NCBI RefSeq assembly: GCF_002902625.1
Contig: NZ_PPRG01000003.1
Coordinates: 1 to 64,000 of the forward strand
DNA from: Staphylococcus devriesei
GTDB taxonomy: Bacteria > Bacillota > Bacilli > Staphylococcales > Staphylococcaceae
Direction of reading: 5' to 3'
Length of the DNA stretch: 64,000 bases
Positions 47,331-56,371 of the stretch are shown one piece after another. Under the pieces are notes generated by a model. That model was given only the letters and a program-made list of their open reading frames with translations. It searched no databases and had not been told where the DNA came from. The stretch's first letter is position 1. Every line of letters begins with the position of its first letter. Made by a program: the position numbers and the translations under genes.

Positions 47331-48187
47331 TGGCTAAAGAAACAACTCAAGGCGCTACACAACCTTGGACAGGCCAGCTCAATCTCACTGTTTTCAATAA
47401 TGGTAAGCGTTCAGTTGCGCGTGATATCTTCTTTGAAAAGGCCCTGAAAGTTATCCGTCCAGTTTATTTAAATAATTCGACGATTCCAACGTTCTATATC
47501 GTAAATGTGGGTGGCGGTTATTTAGACGGCGACCGTTATAATATGAATATTAATGTAGAAGAAGCAGCTTCAGTCACCTTAACTTCACAAGGTGCTACAA
47601 AGATTTACAAGACATTAAACGATCGTGTGGAGCAATACCAGACCTTTAATATTGCTAAAGATGGTTATATGGAATATGTAGGCGATCCTATTATCGCGTA
47701 TGAAAATGCAAAATTCTTCCAACACAACGTATTTAATTTAGACGCTAGCGCATCCATGTTTTATACAGATATCCTAACACCTGGATATTCGATGAAAGAT
47801 GAGAATTTCACATATAACTATATGCATTTAATCAATGAGATATACGTAGACGGGGAATTAGTGACATATGATAACTTACGTATGCATCCAAGCGAAACGG
47901 AGATAACGTCAATCGGTTATATGGAGAACTATACACACTTAGGTTCTGCTTACTGTATCCATCCTGACGTGACGCAAAAGTTAATCGATACAGTCTATGA
48001 CAAAATTAAGGATTATACGAAGACTTATGATTGTCGTATCGGTATTACTCAGCTACCGACACATGGTTTTACGGTACGTGTGTTATCAAATATGACCCAG
48101 GAAATTGAAGAGATTCTTCATACTGTACAAGCATTTATTGCTCAACAGCTATATGACCGTCAACTAGATTTCTTGCGTAAATATTAA
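47330..48187 (+). CDS. ureD: Urease accessory protein UreD
   Basis: 285 residues, also called UreH in some species. Family features [10 protein letters not shown] and [12 protein letters not shown]. It scaffolds UreF and UreG on apo-urease. Last gene of the operon. Confidence 0.9.
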   Translation: MAKETTQGATQPWTGQLNLTVFNNGKRSVARDIFFEKALKVIRPVYLNNSTIPTFYIVNVGGGYLDGDRYNMNINVEEAASVTLTSQGATKIYKTLNDRVEQYQTFNIAKDGYMEYVGDPIIAYENAKFFQHNVFNLDASASMFYTDILTPGYSMKDENFTYNYMHLINEIYVDGELVTYDNLRMHPSETEITSIGYMENYTHLGSAYCIHPDVTQKLIDTVYDKIKDYTKTYDCRIGITQLPTHGFTVRVLSNMTQEIEEILHTVQAFIAQQLYDRQLDFLRKY

Positions 48188-48196
48188 TTGATATAG

Positions 48197-48247
48197 AAAA
48201 GCACTTTATAAGTTTGGGCAATTGCGCCTACTTATAAAGTGCTTTTT
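48197..48247. terminator. Bidirectional terminator, urease operon / pgcA
   Basis: AAAAGCACTTTATAAGT pairs with ACTTATAAAGTGCTTTT, then TTT. Confidence 0.88.
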
Positions 48248-49894
48248 TTATTCTTCTTCATTAAATATATAATCGTAAATATCTTGTGTAACTTGTTCAA
48301 AGTTATCTACGCATAAGGAAATATAGAATTTAATTTTAGGTTCTGTCCCTGATGGTCTTAGTGCAATAAATCCTTCATTAAAGATAATTCGGATGACATC
48401 GGCTTGTGGTAATGTGATTGCCTCAACTGATTGGGTTTGTTTGTTTAACGTTTGTTGTATCTGATAGTCTTCTACTGCCACGACCTCAAGTCCTGCAATA
48501 GTATCCGGCACGTTTTGACGTACTTTCGTCATAATATCAGCAATATGTTGCTGACCAGCTTGACCTTCAAATACTTTGGAAGTCGGTTTATCCCGATACT
48601 CTCCTACCTCGTCATAGATTTCATTTAATGCATCGAGAAGTGTTTTGCCATCATTTTTCAAAATAGAGGCATATTTAATAATGAGTGGTACGATTTGGAC
48701 GGCATCTTTATCGCGCACGAAATCATCTGCCAAGTAACCATAACTTTCTTCGTAGGCAAAGAGTAATGATTCTTTTGTATCAAACTCACGAATAGCTTTC
48801 GCAATATGTTTAAAGCCAATTAAGACTTCCCGCACACTTACACCATGTTTTCGTGCCAAGCGTTTACCTAATTCACCACTTACAATAGATTGTAAAACGA
48901 CGGCATCATTGGAGACGTCAGTGTATTCAAGAAGATATTTGATAAGTAGTGCACCAATTTCACTACCACCAAAGTAATACGTGTTTCCCTCACTATCTCT
49001 TTCTATAAAGCCCATGCGATCCACGTCCGGATCCGTCGCAATAATGAGATCAGCTTTAGTCTCTGGTGCTTGTTGAATTGCTAAGTCAAAGGCGTCACGT
49101 TCTTCAGGATTCGCACTTTTCACTGAACTAAAGTTAGGGTCCACCTTACACTGTGCTTCAACTAACTTAAAGTTTTGAAAATGAAGATGCTGTAGCACAT
49201 CAGGAATAATCGGCACTCCTGTGCCATGTAAACTGGTATATACTACCTTTAACTCTGATTGTGGAATAGCACCCACAAGGCGTTTTACATGAGATATGTA
49301 ATCTTGATACACGTCATCAGCTACAATGTGACGGTTCTTTTGAATACGTCTTTCATCTAATTCAATAGTTAGGGCAAGTGGGTCACCCAATTGTTCAATA
49401 TAGTCAGCTACTTCAAGCGAGGCCTGTTCATCTAATTGTGCCCCGTCTGATCCATAAACTTTAATGCCATTATAATCTTTAGGGTTGTGACTTGCCGTAA
49501 TCATAATACCAGCAGAAGTTTTTAAGTATCTCACCGTATGTGACAGTTGTGGTGTCGTTTGATATGTATCTGCCAAGTAAACCTTAATATCTTTAGACGC
49601 TAAAATTCGAGTGATGATTTCGGCGAATTCTGATGAGAGATGACGGATATCATAATGAATGACAATTGAAGGATGCTCCTCTTTGTCTTGTAAATAATTG
49701 GCAATACCTAGTGCTAGGCGTTGGACTGTATAGCGATTTAAACGACCTGGACCTAAGCCAAACTGTCCACGTATCCCTGCTGTACCAAATGCTAATTCAG
49801 TTTCAAAACCTTGTGCCTGAAACTCAGGTGTTTGTACATCATAAAACGATGCCACAAGACTATCTTGTTTATGTTTCGTCCAACTGTCTTTCAT
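48248..49894 (-). CDS. pgcA: Alpha-phosphoglucomutase
   Basis: 548 residues from the ATG at 49894 (AAAGGTG site); the longer frame upstream adds 25 residues without support. Catalytic Ser in TASHNPKDYNGIKVY, Mg loop DPDVDRMG, sugar loop EESYGY and phosphate loop RPSGTEPKIKFY. It converts glucose-6-phosphate and glucose-1-phosphate for UDP-glucose, glycolipid and wall polymer synthesis. Confidence 0.92.
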   Translation of the reverse strand: MKDSWTKHKQDSLVASFYDVQTPEFQAQGFETELAFGTAGIRGQFGLGPGRLNRYTVQRLALGIANYLQDKEEHPSIVIHYDIRHLSSEFAEIITRILASKDIKVYLADTYQTTPQLSHTVRYLKTSAGIMITASHNPKDYNGIKVYGSDGAQLDEQASLEVADYIEQLGDPLALTIELDERRIQKNRHIVADDVYQDYISHVKRLVGAIPQSELKVVYTSLHGTGVPIIPDVLQHLHFQNFKLVEAQCKVDPNFSSVKSANPEERDAFDLAIQQAPETKADLIIATDPDVDRMGFIERDSEGNTYYFGGSEIGALLIKYLLEYTDVSNDAVVLQSIVSGELGKRLARKHGVSVREVLIGFKHIAKAIREFDTKESLLFAYEESYGYLADDFVRDKDAVQIVPLIIKYASILKNDGKTLLDALNEIYDEVGEYRDKPTSKVFEGQAGQQHIADIMTKVRQNVPDTIAGLEVVAVEDYQIQQTLNKQTQSVEAITLPQADVIRIIFNEGFIALRPSGTEPKIKFYISLCVDNFEQVTQDIYDYIFNEEE

Positions 49895-50034
49895 TTTATA
49901 CACCTTTCTTATCATTATTAATTTATACTTATTCATTTTTAGTATACTGGATATTAACGTAAGTTTCACAAGATATGTAAATATTGCATAGGAGAATTAC
50001 AGATATATTGAAAAGTGAGATACTCCAATAAATA

Positions 50035-50063
50035 TTGCAATAAGTAACTCATAGTGATATAAT
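50035..50063 (+). promoter_or_regulatory. Promoter of the Fst-type antitoxin RNA
   Basis: TTGCAA (50035-50040), a 17-base spacer, and TATAAT (50058-50063). Near-consensus, as expected for a constitutive antitoxin promoter. Confidence 0.8.
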
Positions 50064-50069
50064 ATCCTC

Positions 50070-50128
50070 ATAAAGTAGCTCCAACACAACACCAAACCCC
50101 TTACTGCTGGGACAGTAAGGGGTTTATT
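50070..50128 (+). ncRNA. Fst-type antitoxin RNA (RNA II-like)
   Basis: A predicted transcript of about 60 bases from the promoter at 50035 to the hairpin at 50094-50125. Its 5' part, AAAGTAGCTCCAA (50072-50084), repeats in the toxin leader twice: AAAATAACTCCAA (50252-50264 region; 11 of 13 bases, differences fit G-U pairs) over the toxin ribosome site, and AAAGTAGCCCC (50233-50243; 10 of 11) over the start codon. This is the DRa/DRb design of Fst systems, where the antitoxin blocks translation at both places. RNA II of plasmid pAD1 has a similar size. Confidence 0.75.
50094..50125. terminator. Shared bidirectional terminator of toxin and antitoxin
   Basis: A perfect 13-base stem (AAACCCCTTACTG and its complement), six-base loop. 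The two convergent RNAs overlap here, as in par of pAD1. Confidence 0.85.
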
Positions 50129-50152
50129 AGGTGAGCTAGATACTGTCGCTAG

Positions 50153-50245
50153 TTACTTATTACGGTTCTCTAGCCAATACTTAAAAGCCGTAATAATACA
50201 TCCTGATATGACAGGAGCAATGATGCTTACAAAAAGTAGCCCCAT
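50153..50245 (-). CDS. Fst-family type I toxin peptide
   Basis: 30 residues: one hydrophobic helix (LLFVSIIAPVISGCIITAF) and a charged end (KYWLENRNK). The IIAPVISG core, a proline in mid-helix and a W-L-x-x-R tail are those of staphylococcal and enterococcal Fst toxins, which insert in the membrane and disturb division when over-produced. ATG at 50245 with GGAG 12 bases upstream inside the antisense target. The 3' part of the coding region contains a nine-base inverted repeat (TTATTACGG / CCGTAATAA). The promoter would overlap the 3' end of drp35 (a TATAAA lies near 50270 on the minus strand). Too short for routine gene calling. Confidence 0.8.
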   Translation of the reverse strand: MGLLFVSIIAPVISGCIITAFKYWLENRNK

Positions 50246-50304
50246 AGTACAAAATAACTCCAAAAGACATTTTTATACTATGGTGCTTATTTTCATGCTT
50301 TCAC

Positions 50305-51282
50305 TTATTTGAACTGATAACTTTCATGGCCTTTCGCAAAGCCTTCTACTGTATAAATCATTGAACCACCTTCTGAGTCGTTCTCAATATCATTCGTACA
50401 AATAAGTAATTGGTTTGTACCAGGGATAAATTGAGGGTGTGTTGAACGTAACATTTTACCTTCATCTCTACCTGGCATTAAAATCTGACCAATTGGATAA
50501 CCACGTTTATTAAATACTAATACACGGCCTTGTCCATACATAGCGACATATAGATTATCATCGCTATCGATACAACATGAGTCTGGACCTTCGTGACCGG
50601 TAAAGTAATACGGAATCGTCGCCCCAAATGGCGCAATCGTTACACCATCATCTTCTAATTGAATACGGTGAAGACGATTTGTTGTAGTTTCAGTCACCCA
50701 TAACACCGTTTCATCCGTACTTAACGCTACACCATTCGCTACTGAAATGTTTTGAATGACAGGTGTTACTGTCTTAAAGTCAGGTGAAACATAATACACG
50801 CCACCTTTAGGTTGAGTAGAATAACCTCTAAAATCAGTAAAATAGAATCCGCCTTTACTATCAAAGACCATATCATCTATACAATAGTCTGTATTTAATT
50901 CTGAAATAATTTCCTCGAAGTGTTCACCGTGTTCATCAGTCGCAAAAATACCACCAGTTGACTCAAAGTCGCCTAAATAACATGTAAATAAACGGCCATC
51001 TTTATGTATTTTCACTGCAGCAGGATTTTGCTTAGTAGATTGAAAAGCCGTAGTTACCTCTTTAGATGGTAGGTCTACTTTCAAAATTTTGCCTCCAAAT
51101 ACTTCACATAAAAATAGGTTATGATATCTATCAAAGATTAATCCTTCTAATTGAAGTCCTTCATCCGAAACCTTTAACCAAGGTTCTGCCGTCACTGTTT
51201 GTAACTCACTTTCAGAGATAATTGGTACTGCACTATTAGATGTCCCAGTATAAGTTAATCTAGGTAATGAATGATTAGTCAT
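50305..51282 (-). CDS. drp35: Drp35 lactonase
   Basis: 325 residues from the ATG at 51282 (AAGGAG site). A six-bladed beta-propeller of the SGL/SMP-30 type. It follows S. aureus Drp35 closely ([62 protein letters not shown]). Drp35 is a calcium-dependent lactonase induced by cell-wall antibiotics and detergents; its natural substrate is unknown. Single gene. Confidence 0.92.
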   Translation of the reverse strand: MTNHSLPRLTYTGTSNSAVPIISESELQTVTAEPWLKVSDEGLQLEGLIFDRYHNLFLCEVFGGKILKVDLPSKEVTTAFQSTKQNPAAVKIHKDGRLFTCYLGDFESTGGIFATDEHGEHFEEIISELNTDYCIDDMVFDSKGGFYFTDFRGYSTQPKGGVYYVSPDFKTVTPVIQNISVANGVALSTDETVLWVTETTTNRLHRIQLEDDGVTIAPFGATIPYYFTGHEGPDSCCIDSDDNLYVAMYGQGRVLVFNKRGYPIGQILMPGRDEGKMLRSTHPQFIPGTNQLLICTNDIENDSEGGSMIYTVEGFAKGHESYQFK

Positions 51283-51562
51283 TCTTAACACTCCTTCTCT
51301 TTTTGAAAAGTATTATCATAAGCTATTATATTTTAAAGCTGTACTTAATTCTTATCTTACTATATGTAATCGTTTTCAAGAAGAATAAAGCATATTTCTT
51401 TTGCTCTATGGCAATATTTGTAAATCAAAATATTGAAAGTTACTGTAATTTTGGTAAAATTATATAATGTTGAATTTTGTAAAAAAGTAATGATTTAATA
51501 TTTATACACATTACACGGCTTGCCCTTATGATAAATTAAAATTTTTAGAGGAGAATCAGAAA

Positions 51563-52525
51563 ATGGATTATAGAGTATTATTATATTATAAATATACTAC
51601 AATTGATGACCCTGAAACATTCGCATCTGAGCACTTAGAATTCTGTAAAGCAAACAATTTAAAAGGTAGAATCTTAGTTTCTACTGAAGGCATCAATGGT
51701 ACATTATCAGGTACTAAAGAAGATACAGATAAATACATTGAACATATGCATGCAGATGAGCGTTTCGCAGATATGACTTTCAAGATTGATGAAGCTGAAG
51801 GTCACGCTTTCAAAAAAATGCACGTTCGTCCAAGAAATGAAATCGTCGCTTTAGGTCTTGAAGATGATATCGATCCTCGCGAAACAACAGGTAAATATTA
51901 TTCACCTAGCGAATTTAAAAAAGCTTTAGAAGACGATGATACAGTCATCGTCGATGCACGTAACGACTATGAGTTTGACCTTGGCCACTTCCGTGGTGCA
52001 ATTCGTCCTGACATTACTCGTTTCAGAGATTTACCAGATTGGATTCGCGAAAATAAAGACCAATTAGAAGGTAAAAACATCGTAACATATTGTACAGGTG
52101 GTATCCGTTGCGAAAAATTCTCTGGCTGGTTAGTTAAAGAAGGTTTCGAAAATGTAGGTCAATTACACGGTGGTATCGCAACGTATGGTAAAGATCCAGA
52201 AACTAAAGGCGAATACTGGGACGGTAAAATGTACGTATTTGACGAACGTATTAGCGTTGACGTTAACCAAGTAGAGAAAACAGTTATCGGTAAAGAACAT
52301 TTCGATGGCACGCCTTGCGAACGTTATATTAACTGTGCAAACCCTGAATGCAACAAACAAATCTTAGTATCTGAAGAAAATGAAGAAAAATATCTTGGCG
52401 CATGTTCATATGACTGCGCTAAACATGAGCGTAACCGTTATGTTGCTAAACATAATATTAGCGATGAAGAATGGAATCGTCGTCTAGAAAATTTCAAAGA
52501 CGTGCCTGAACACGCACACGCATAA
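51563..52525 (+). CDS. trhO: tRNA uridine(34) hydroxylase, rhodanese family
   Basis: 320 residues; ATG after GAGGAGA. An N-terminal acylphosphatase-like domain (to about residue 95) and a rhodanese domain with active Cys in [13 protein letters not shown]. The C-terminus has cysteines ([20 protein letters not shown]) that may bind zinc. The YceA/TrhO family adds oxygen to U34 of tRNA, giving 5-hydroxyuridine. Single gene. Confidence 0.9.
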   Translation: MDYRVLLYYKYTTIDDPETFASEHLEFCKANNLKGRILVSTEGINGTLSGTKEDTDKYIEHMHADERFADMTFKIDEAEGHAFKKMHVRPRNEIVALGLEDDIDPRETTGKYYSPSEFKKALEDDDTVIVDARNDYEFDLGHFRGAIRPDITRFRDLPDWIRENKDQLEGKNIVTYCTGGIRCEKFSGWLVKEGFENVGQLHGGIATYGKDPETKGEYWDGKMYVFDERISVDVNQVEKTVIGKEHFDGTPCERYINCANPECNKQILVSEENEEKYLGACSYDCAKHERNRYVAKHNISDEEWNRRLENFKDVPEHAHA

Positions 52526-52531
52526 TTATAG

Positions 52532-52573
52532 GAGAGGGACAGAAATTCTACTAATTTCTGCCCTCTCTTTTTA
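52532..52573 (+). terminator. Terminator of trhO
   Basis: GAGAGGGACAGAAATT pairs with AATTTCTGCCCTCTC, followed by TTTTTATTT. Confidence 0.88.
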
Positions 52574-52593
52574 TTTCTCGCAATCACTATGAA

Positions 52594-52646
52594 TTGAAAT
52601 ATCTAAATGCAAATTTTATAATTGATAATAGTTATCAATTATAAAA
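52594..52646 (+). promoter_or_regulatory. Promoter with Fur-box-like palindrome before the choloylglycine hydrolase
   Basis: TTGAAA (52594-52599), a 17-base spacer and TATAAT (52617-52622). A palindrome with perfect 15-base arms around TAG covers 52614-52646. Its core TGATAATAGTTATCA matches the Fur 7-1-7 consensus TGATAATNATTATCA in 14 of 15 places. It overlaps the -10 and the start of transcription, so bound repressor would block the promoter. Confidence 0.75.
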
Positions 52647-52664
52647 TAAACGGAGTTGATTAAT

Positions 52665-53648
52665 ATGTGTACGGGCTTTACTTTTCAAGCAAAAAATAGC
52701 GACATCATCTTAGGTCGTACAATGGATTATGACTACCCGCTTACCGGTCATCTCGCCGTGCAACCACGCAACTTCTATTGGGAATCCCGTGTCGATTATA
52801 AAGGGACGACTAAATACGGTTTCACAGGCGCCGGTTCTGATATGGAAGGGTTCATCTTTGGCGATGGCGTCAATGAACATGGGCTCGCTATTTCCAACCA
52901 GTATGACCGCGATTATGCTTCCTATGCGACAGAAATTCGCGAAGGTTATATCAATATTTCTCAAACCGAAGTGCTTACATGGGCGCTTGGCTACAATAAA
53001 ACTATCGATGAACTTATCAATAACGCACCACAAGTCAACGTTGTTGGTCATACATTAAACGATATTAACGAAGCGCCACCGCTTCATTTCCACGTATCCG
53101 ATAAAACGGGTCGTACGGCAGAAATTACATTTGTCGAAGGACGTATTGTCGTACATGACAATCCAGTCGGCGTACTTACCAATAACCCCGATTTAAACTG
53201 GCACTACGAGAATTTAAAAAATTACGTTAACGTTACACCGTATAAACCACAAAGTAAGACCTTTAATGGCATCGAACTTAAATCTTTAGGTAATGAAGGT
53301 GGCACATTCGGTCTGCCTGGAGGTTACACGTCTGGTGAACGCTTTGTTAGAGCGGCATACCTTATTAATAATATGTTGCCCGACGATGGCGATGATGCCG
53401 TACTAGATGCCTTCAGAATTCTTGATAGCGTCAGTATTCCTAAAGGTGCCGTGCGCCCTTCTGAAAATGAGTTCCATTACACGTTGTATCAAACAGTATT
53501 CAATCTTACTAACCGAACAGTTTATGTGAGTTATTATAATTCTAACCGTATCGCCCAGTTACAGCTAACAGAGGACTTATTGAATAGTGATGATTTAGTA
53601 ATATTTGAGCCTATTCCACAAGGCATTGCCACAGAACAAGTAAAATAG
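52665..53648 (+). CDS. Choloylglycine hydrolase family protein (bile salt hydrolase / penicillin V acylase)
   Basis: 327 residues from the ATG at 52665, chosen because the next codon is the nucleophile Cys2 (M-C-T-G-F), freed by Met removal. Other Ntn-hydrolase residues are present: Arg in GRTMDYD, Asp in MDYD, Asn in LTNNPDLNWHYENL and Arg in SGERFVRAAY. It should cut an amide bond in conjugated bile acids, N-acyl compounds or penicillin V. The promoter carries a Fur-like box, an odd link to iron. The convergent MFS gene has one too. Confidence 0.85.
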   Translation: MCTGFTFQAKNSDIILGRTMDYDYPLTGHLAVQPRNFYWESRVDYKGTTKYGFTGAGSDMEGFIFGDGVNEHGLAISNQYDRDYASYATEIREGYINISQTEVLTWALGYNKTIDELINNAPQVNVVGHTLNDINEAPPLHFHVSDKTGRTAEITFVEGRIVVHDNPVGVLTNNPDLNWHYENLKNYVNVTPYKPQSKTFNGIELKSLGNEGGTFGLPGGYTSGERFVRAAYLINNMLPDDGDDAVLDAFRILDSVSIPKGAVRPSENEFHYTLYQTVFNLTNRTVYVSYYNSNRIAQLQLTEDLLNSDDLVIFEPIPQGIATEQVK

Positions 53649-53680
53649 ATTTTAAGAATTCAACTATCACTACAAAACAA

Positions 53681-53719
53681 GAGGCTGAGCCATTAATATA
53701 AAAAAGTGGTTCAGCCTTT
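53681..53719. terminator. Terminator of the choloylglycine hydrolase gene
   Basis: GAGGCTGAGCCATT pairs with AAGTGGTTCAGCCTT, with a short T run. Confidence 0.75.
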
Positions 53720-53726
53720 AGTTATG

Positions 53727-53843
53727 GCAGTAGTTGTCTGAAATGAAGATGCGCTCGAACATCGCTTTCTTCATTTTTAGTCAAACTTGCCGGGGCGGGA
53801 CAACGAAATCTTTGAAATTACATTAGATTTCTGTCCCGCTCTC
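53727..53843 (+). repeat. Dispersed intergenic repeat, copy 2
   Basis: Nearly identical to 7281-7396, same orientation, again between convergent genes and just past a terminator. Confidence 0.75.
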
Positions 53844-53870
53844 TCTTTCATTTATATAAATTTATCACAT

Positions 53871-55244
53871 TTAAGCTTTTACGTTTTTTGGTATTAGAAT
53901 AAAGGCAGAGGTAACACCAAGTATCATAATAACGGCTCCGATAAAGAATGAAATCATCGCCGCTATTTCTACCGGATAAATTTGTTGTCATACCGTAAAG
54001 ATGGTCGTATTCAAGGCAATACCGAACGCGCCACCAAGTGTAGCCCCCATTTTGTATAAACCAGTCGCAAAGCTTACTTTCTCTTCTGGCATGTTAAATA
54101 CCGCAATCGTTAAACCAGGTGTCGCTACTAAACCATTACCAATCGCACATATTACAAATGCAAATGTAACTAGGCCCACATACCAACTTGGCGTTAAGAA
54201 CGTTAAACTGATTAACATAATACCAATTGCCGGGAATAGTGGACCAGCAATTAACATACTTTTCCCACCATAACGTTGAATGGCTTTTTCACCTAAACGT
54301 ACCATAGCAATAGCCATGAAGACGTACGGCACAGTGACCAGACCTGTTTGTGCTTCACTCATGCCAAATTGTTTTTGCGCATAACCATTGAAGACGACAG
54401 TTGTACCTACACCTGTATTTACTACGAAGTTATTTAATGTTGAACCTAGAAATTCTCGATTTTTTACTATTGAAAAATCGATAAATGGTGTGGTTCTGCC
54501 TTTTTCAAAAAGATAAAAAATCGTTAATGCTATAAGACCGAGACCTGCTACTGTTAATGAGAAGTTACTTGTCCAACCGTACGTGAAACCTTGGGTCATG
54601 AGTAGCATAACGCAAGCGATGAAGATACCGAAGATGAGCATCCCAATATAATCGAACGGTTGATGATCACGTTCTGCGCGAGGTGTTTCTTTCTTACGGC
54701 TTAGGATAAGAATAGCAATCACGGATAAAATAATGGAGCATGCAAAGATGAATTGCCAACTCCAAAGACTAGAAATTATACCGCCCACATATGAAGAAAA
54801 ACCGATTCCGCCTACTGTAGCTATCATCATAAAACTATAGGCTTTACGTAAATTCTGACCTTCGAATTTATCAGATACGAGACCGATAGTGGATGGTAAT
54901 AAAATTGCTACTGAGAAGCCTTGGAAGATACGACCAATTACTAGGAATGGTGTAGCTGGTACAAGAATTAAACTTAGACAACCAATAATACTTAGTACTA
55001 GCCCAATAATGGTCATCTTGAGGTTACCTACTTTATCTGCAATATCTCCTGCACCAACCATGAAGATACCTGTAACAAATGAAACTAAGCTAATGGATAG
55101 ATTCAATGTTGAATCAGTGGCGCCAAATGTTTTTTGGACACTTAAGCCTATATTGATAAATGATTGTGCGAACAACCAATATGTTAACACTGCAAAGCTT
55201 GTTGCAATGACTAAATTCCAGTCAAATTTATTCTGATGTGACAT
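53871..55244 (-). pseudogene. 14-segment MFS exporter with in-frame stop near its end
   Basis: From the ATG at 55244 the frame runs 418 residues to NTTIFTV, then TGA (53988-53990). The same frame continues for 39 more residues that clearly belong to the protein (QQIYPVEIAAMISFFIGAVI...IPKNVKA), ending at TAA 53871-53873. The full form would have 14 membrane segments, as in QacA/SdrM/NorB-type drug:proton exporters; the stop removes the last. The RIFQGFSVAILLPSTIGLV stretch in segment 4-5 is motif C/B-like. It may be partly active or readthrough may occur. A Fur-like box covers its promoter. Confidence 0.8.
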
Positions 55245-55283
55245 CACACCTACACTCCCTTATCAAGAAATATAATATTTATT

Positions 55284-55302
55284 ATTGAGAATAATTCTCA
55301 AT
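55284..55302 (-). promoter_or_regulatory. Fur-box-like palindrome before the MFS gene
   Basis: ATTGAGAAT-A-ATTCTCAAT, a perfect 9-1-9 palindrome. The core TGAGAATAATTCTCA fits the Fur box with the common GAGAAT variant. On the minus strand it overlaps a -35 (TTGAGA) that is 18 bases from TATTAT. The ATG at 55244 is 40 bases away. Confidence 0.7.
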
Positions 55303-55509
55303 TAACTCAGATTATTATATCACGTGATAAAGAGAAGTACTATACAATTCTAGGGTTCGAGAAAGTTTTTTACACTTAAATATCAACAAATTAAAAAATA
55401 AACTAAGTCAGAGTTTTATAATCATGATATAAATGATATAAGATGAAAAATTACTAACATATAATTATCTATTTAAGCTAAACATATAATAGTAAGGAGG
55501 ATGTAATTT

Positions 55510-56148
55510 ATGAAGATATTAGTTACGGCGTTTGAACCATTTGGTGGGGAATCTATTAATCCGGCGTTAGAGGCAGTGAAACGATTAGAAGATTCAATCG
55601 GTGAACATGAGATTACGAAGTTAGAGATTCCTACAGTATTTCACGATTCAATAGAAACAATTAATACCACATTAGCTCAAGGAAACTATGATGCTGTGTT
55701 AGCGGTTGGACAAGCTGGTGGTCGAAGTGCATTAACACCTGAACGTGTAGGCATTAATATCGATGACGCACGTATTCCTGACAATAAGGGGCAACAGCCA
55801 ATTGACACCCCTATTCAACCAAATGGTGCGCCTGCCTACTTTTCAAATATGCCTGTTAAAAAGATGACTGAAGCTATTAAACAAGTTGGCTTCCCTGCAA
55901 GTCTATCTAATACAGCCGGCACCTTTGTATGTAACCACATCCTCTATCAATTAGGTTATTTAGCCGAACATTCCTACCCTAACTTACTATTTGGCTTTAT
56001 TCATGTACCTTTTATTCCAGAACAAGTGACTACTAAACCAGAGACACCTTCTATGTCTATTGAAACGATGACTAAAGGACTTACTGCTGCTATCAAAGCT
56101 ATTTCATATGAAAAAGATATTAAAGTAGCACTAGGCCAAACACACTAA
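55510..56148 (+). CDS. pcp: Pyroglutamyl peptidase I
   Basis: 212 residues; ATG after AAGGAGG. It removes N-terminal pyroglutamate from peptides. The Glu, Cys and His of the catalytic triad lie in [22 protein letters not shown] and [11 protein letters not shown] soluble cytosolic cysteine peptidase. Single gene, upstream of the Nik importer on the same strand with 220 bases between. Confidence 0.93.
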   Translation: MKILVTAFEPFGGESINPALEAVKRLEDSIGEHEITKLEIPTVFHDSIETINTTLAQGNYDAVLAVGQAGGRSALTPERVGINIDDARIPDNKGQQPIDTPIQPNGAPAYFSNMPVKKMTEAIKQVGFPASLSNTAGTFVCNHILYQLGYLAEHSYPNLLFGFIHVPFIPEQVTTKPETPSMSIETMTKGLTAAIKAISYEKDIKVALGQTH

Positions 56149-56371
56149 AAGTAGATTTTAACTTCTACTAAAAATATGTACAACGGTTAAGGATAGATTA
56201 TATTAAATGATATATTGTCGCCCTTAAAGTGAAAAAAATCTATCTCGCTAAATTTTAATAATACCTAAAAAAGGTGTATTATATAATAATGCCTATTGAT
56301 ATATTTATATATTTTGAATACAAATTTAATTCTAAATATATACATTAACACAATTGAAAGAAGGTAAAATA

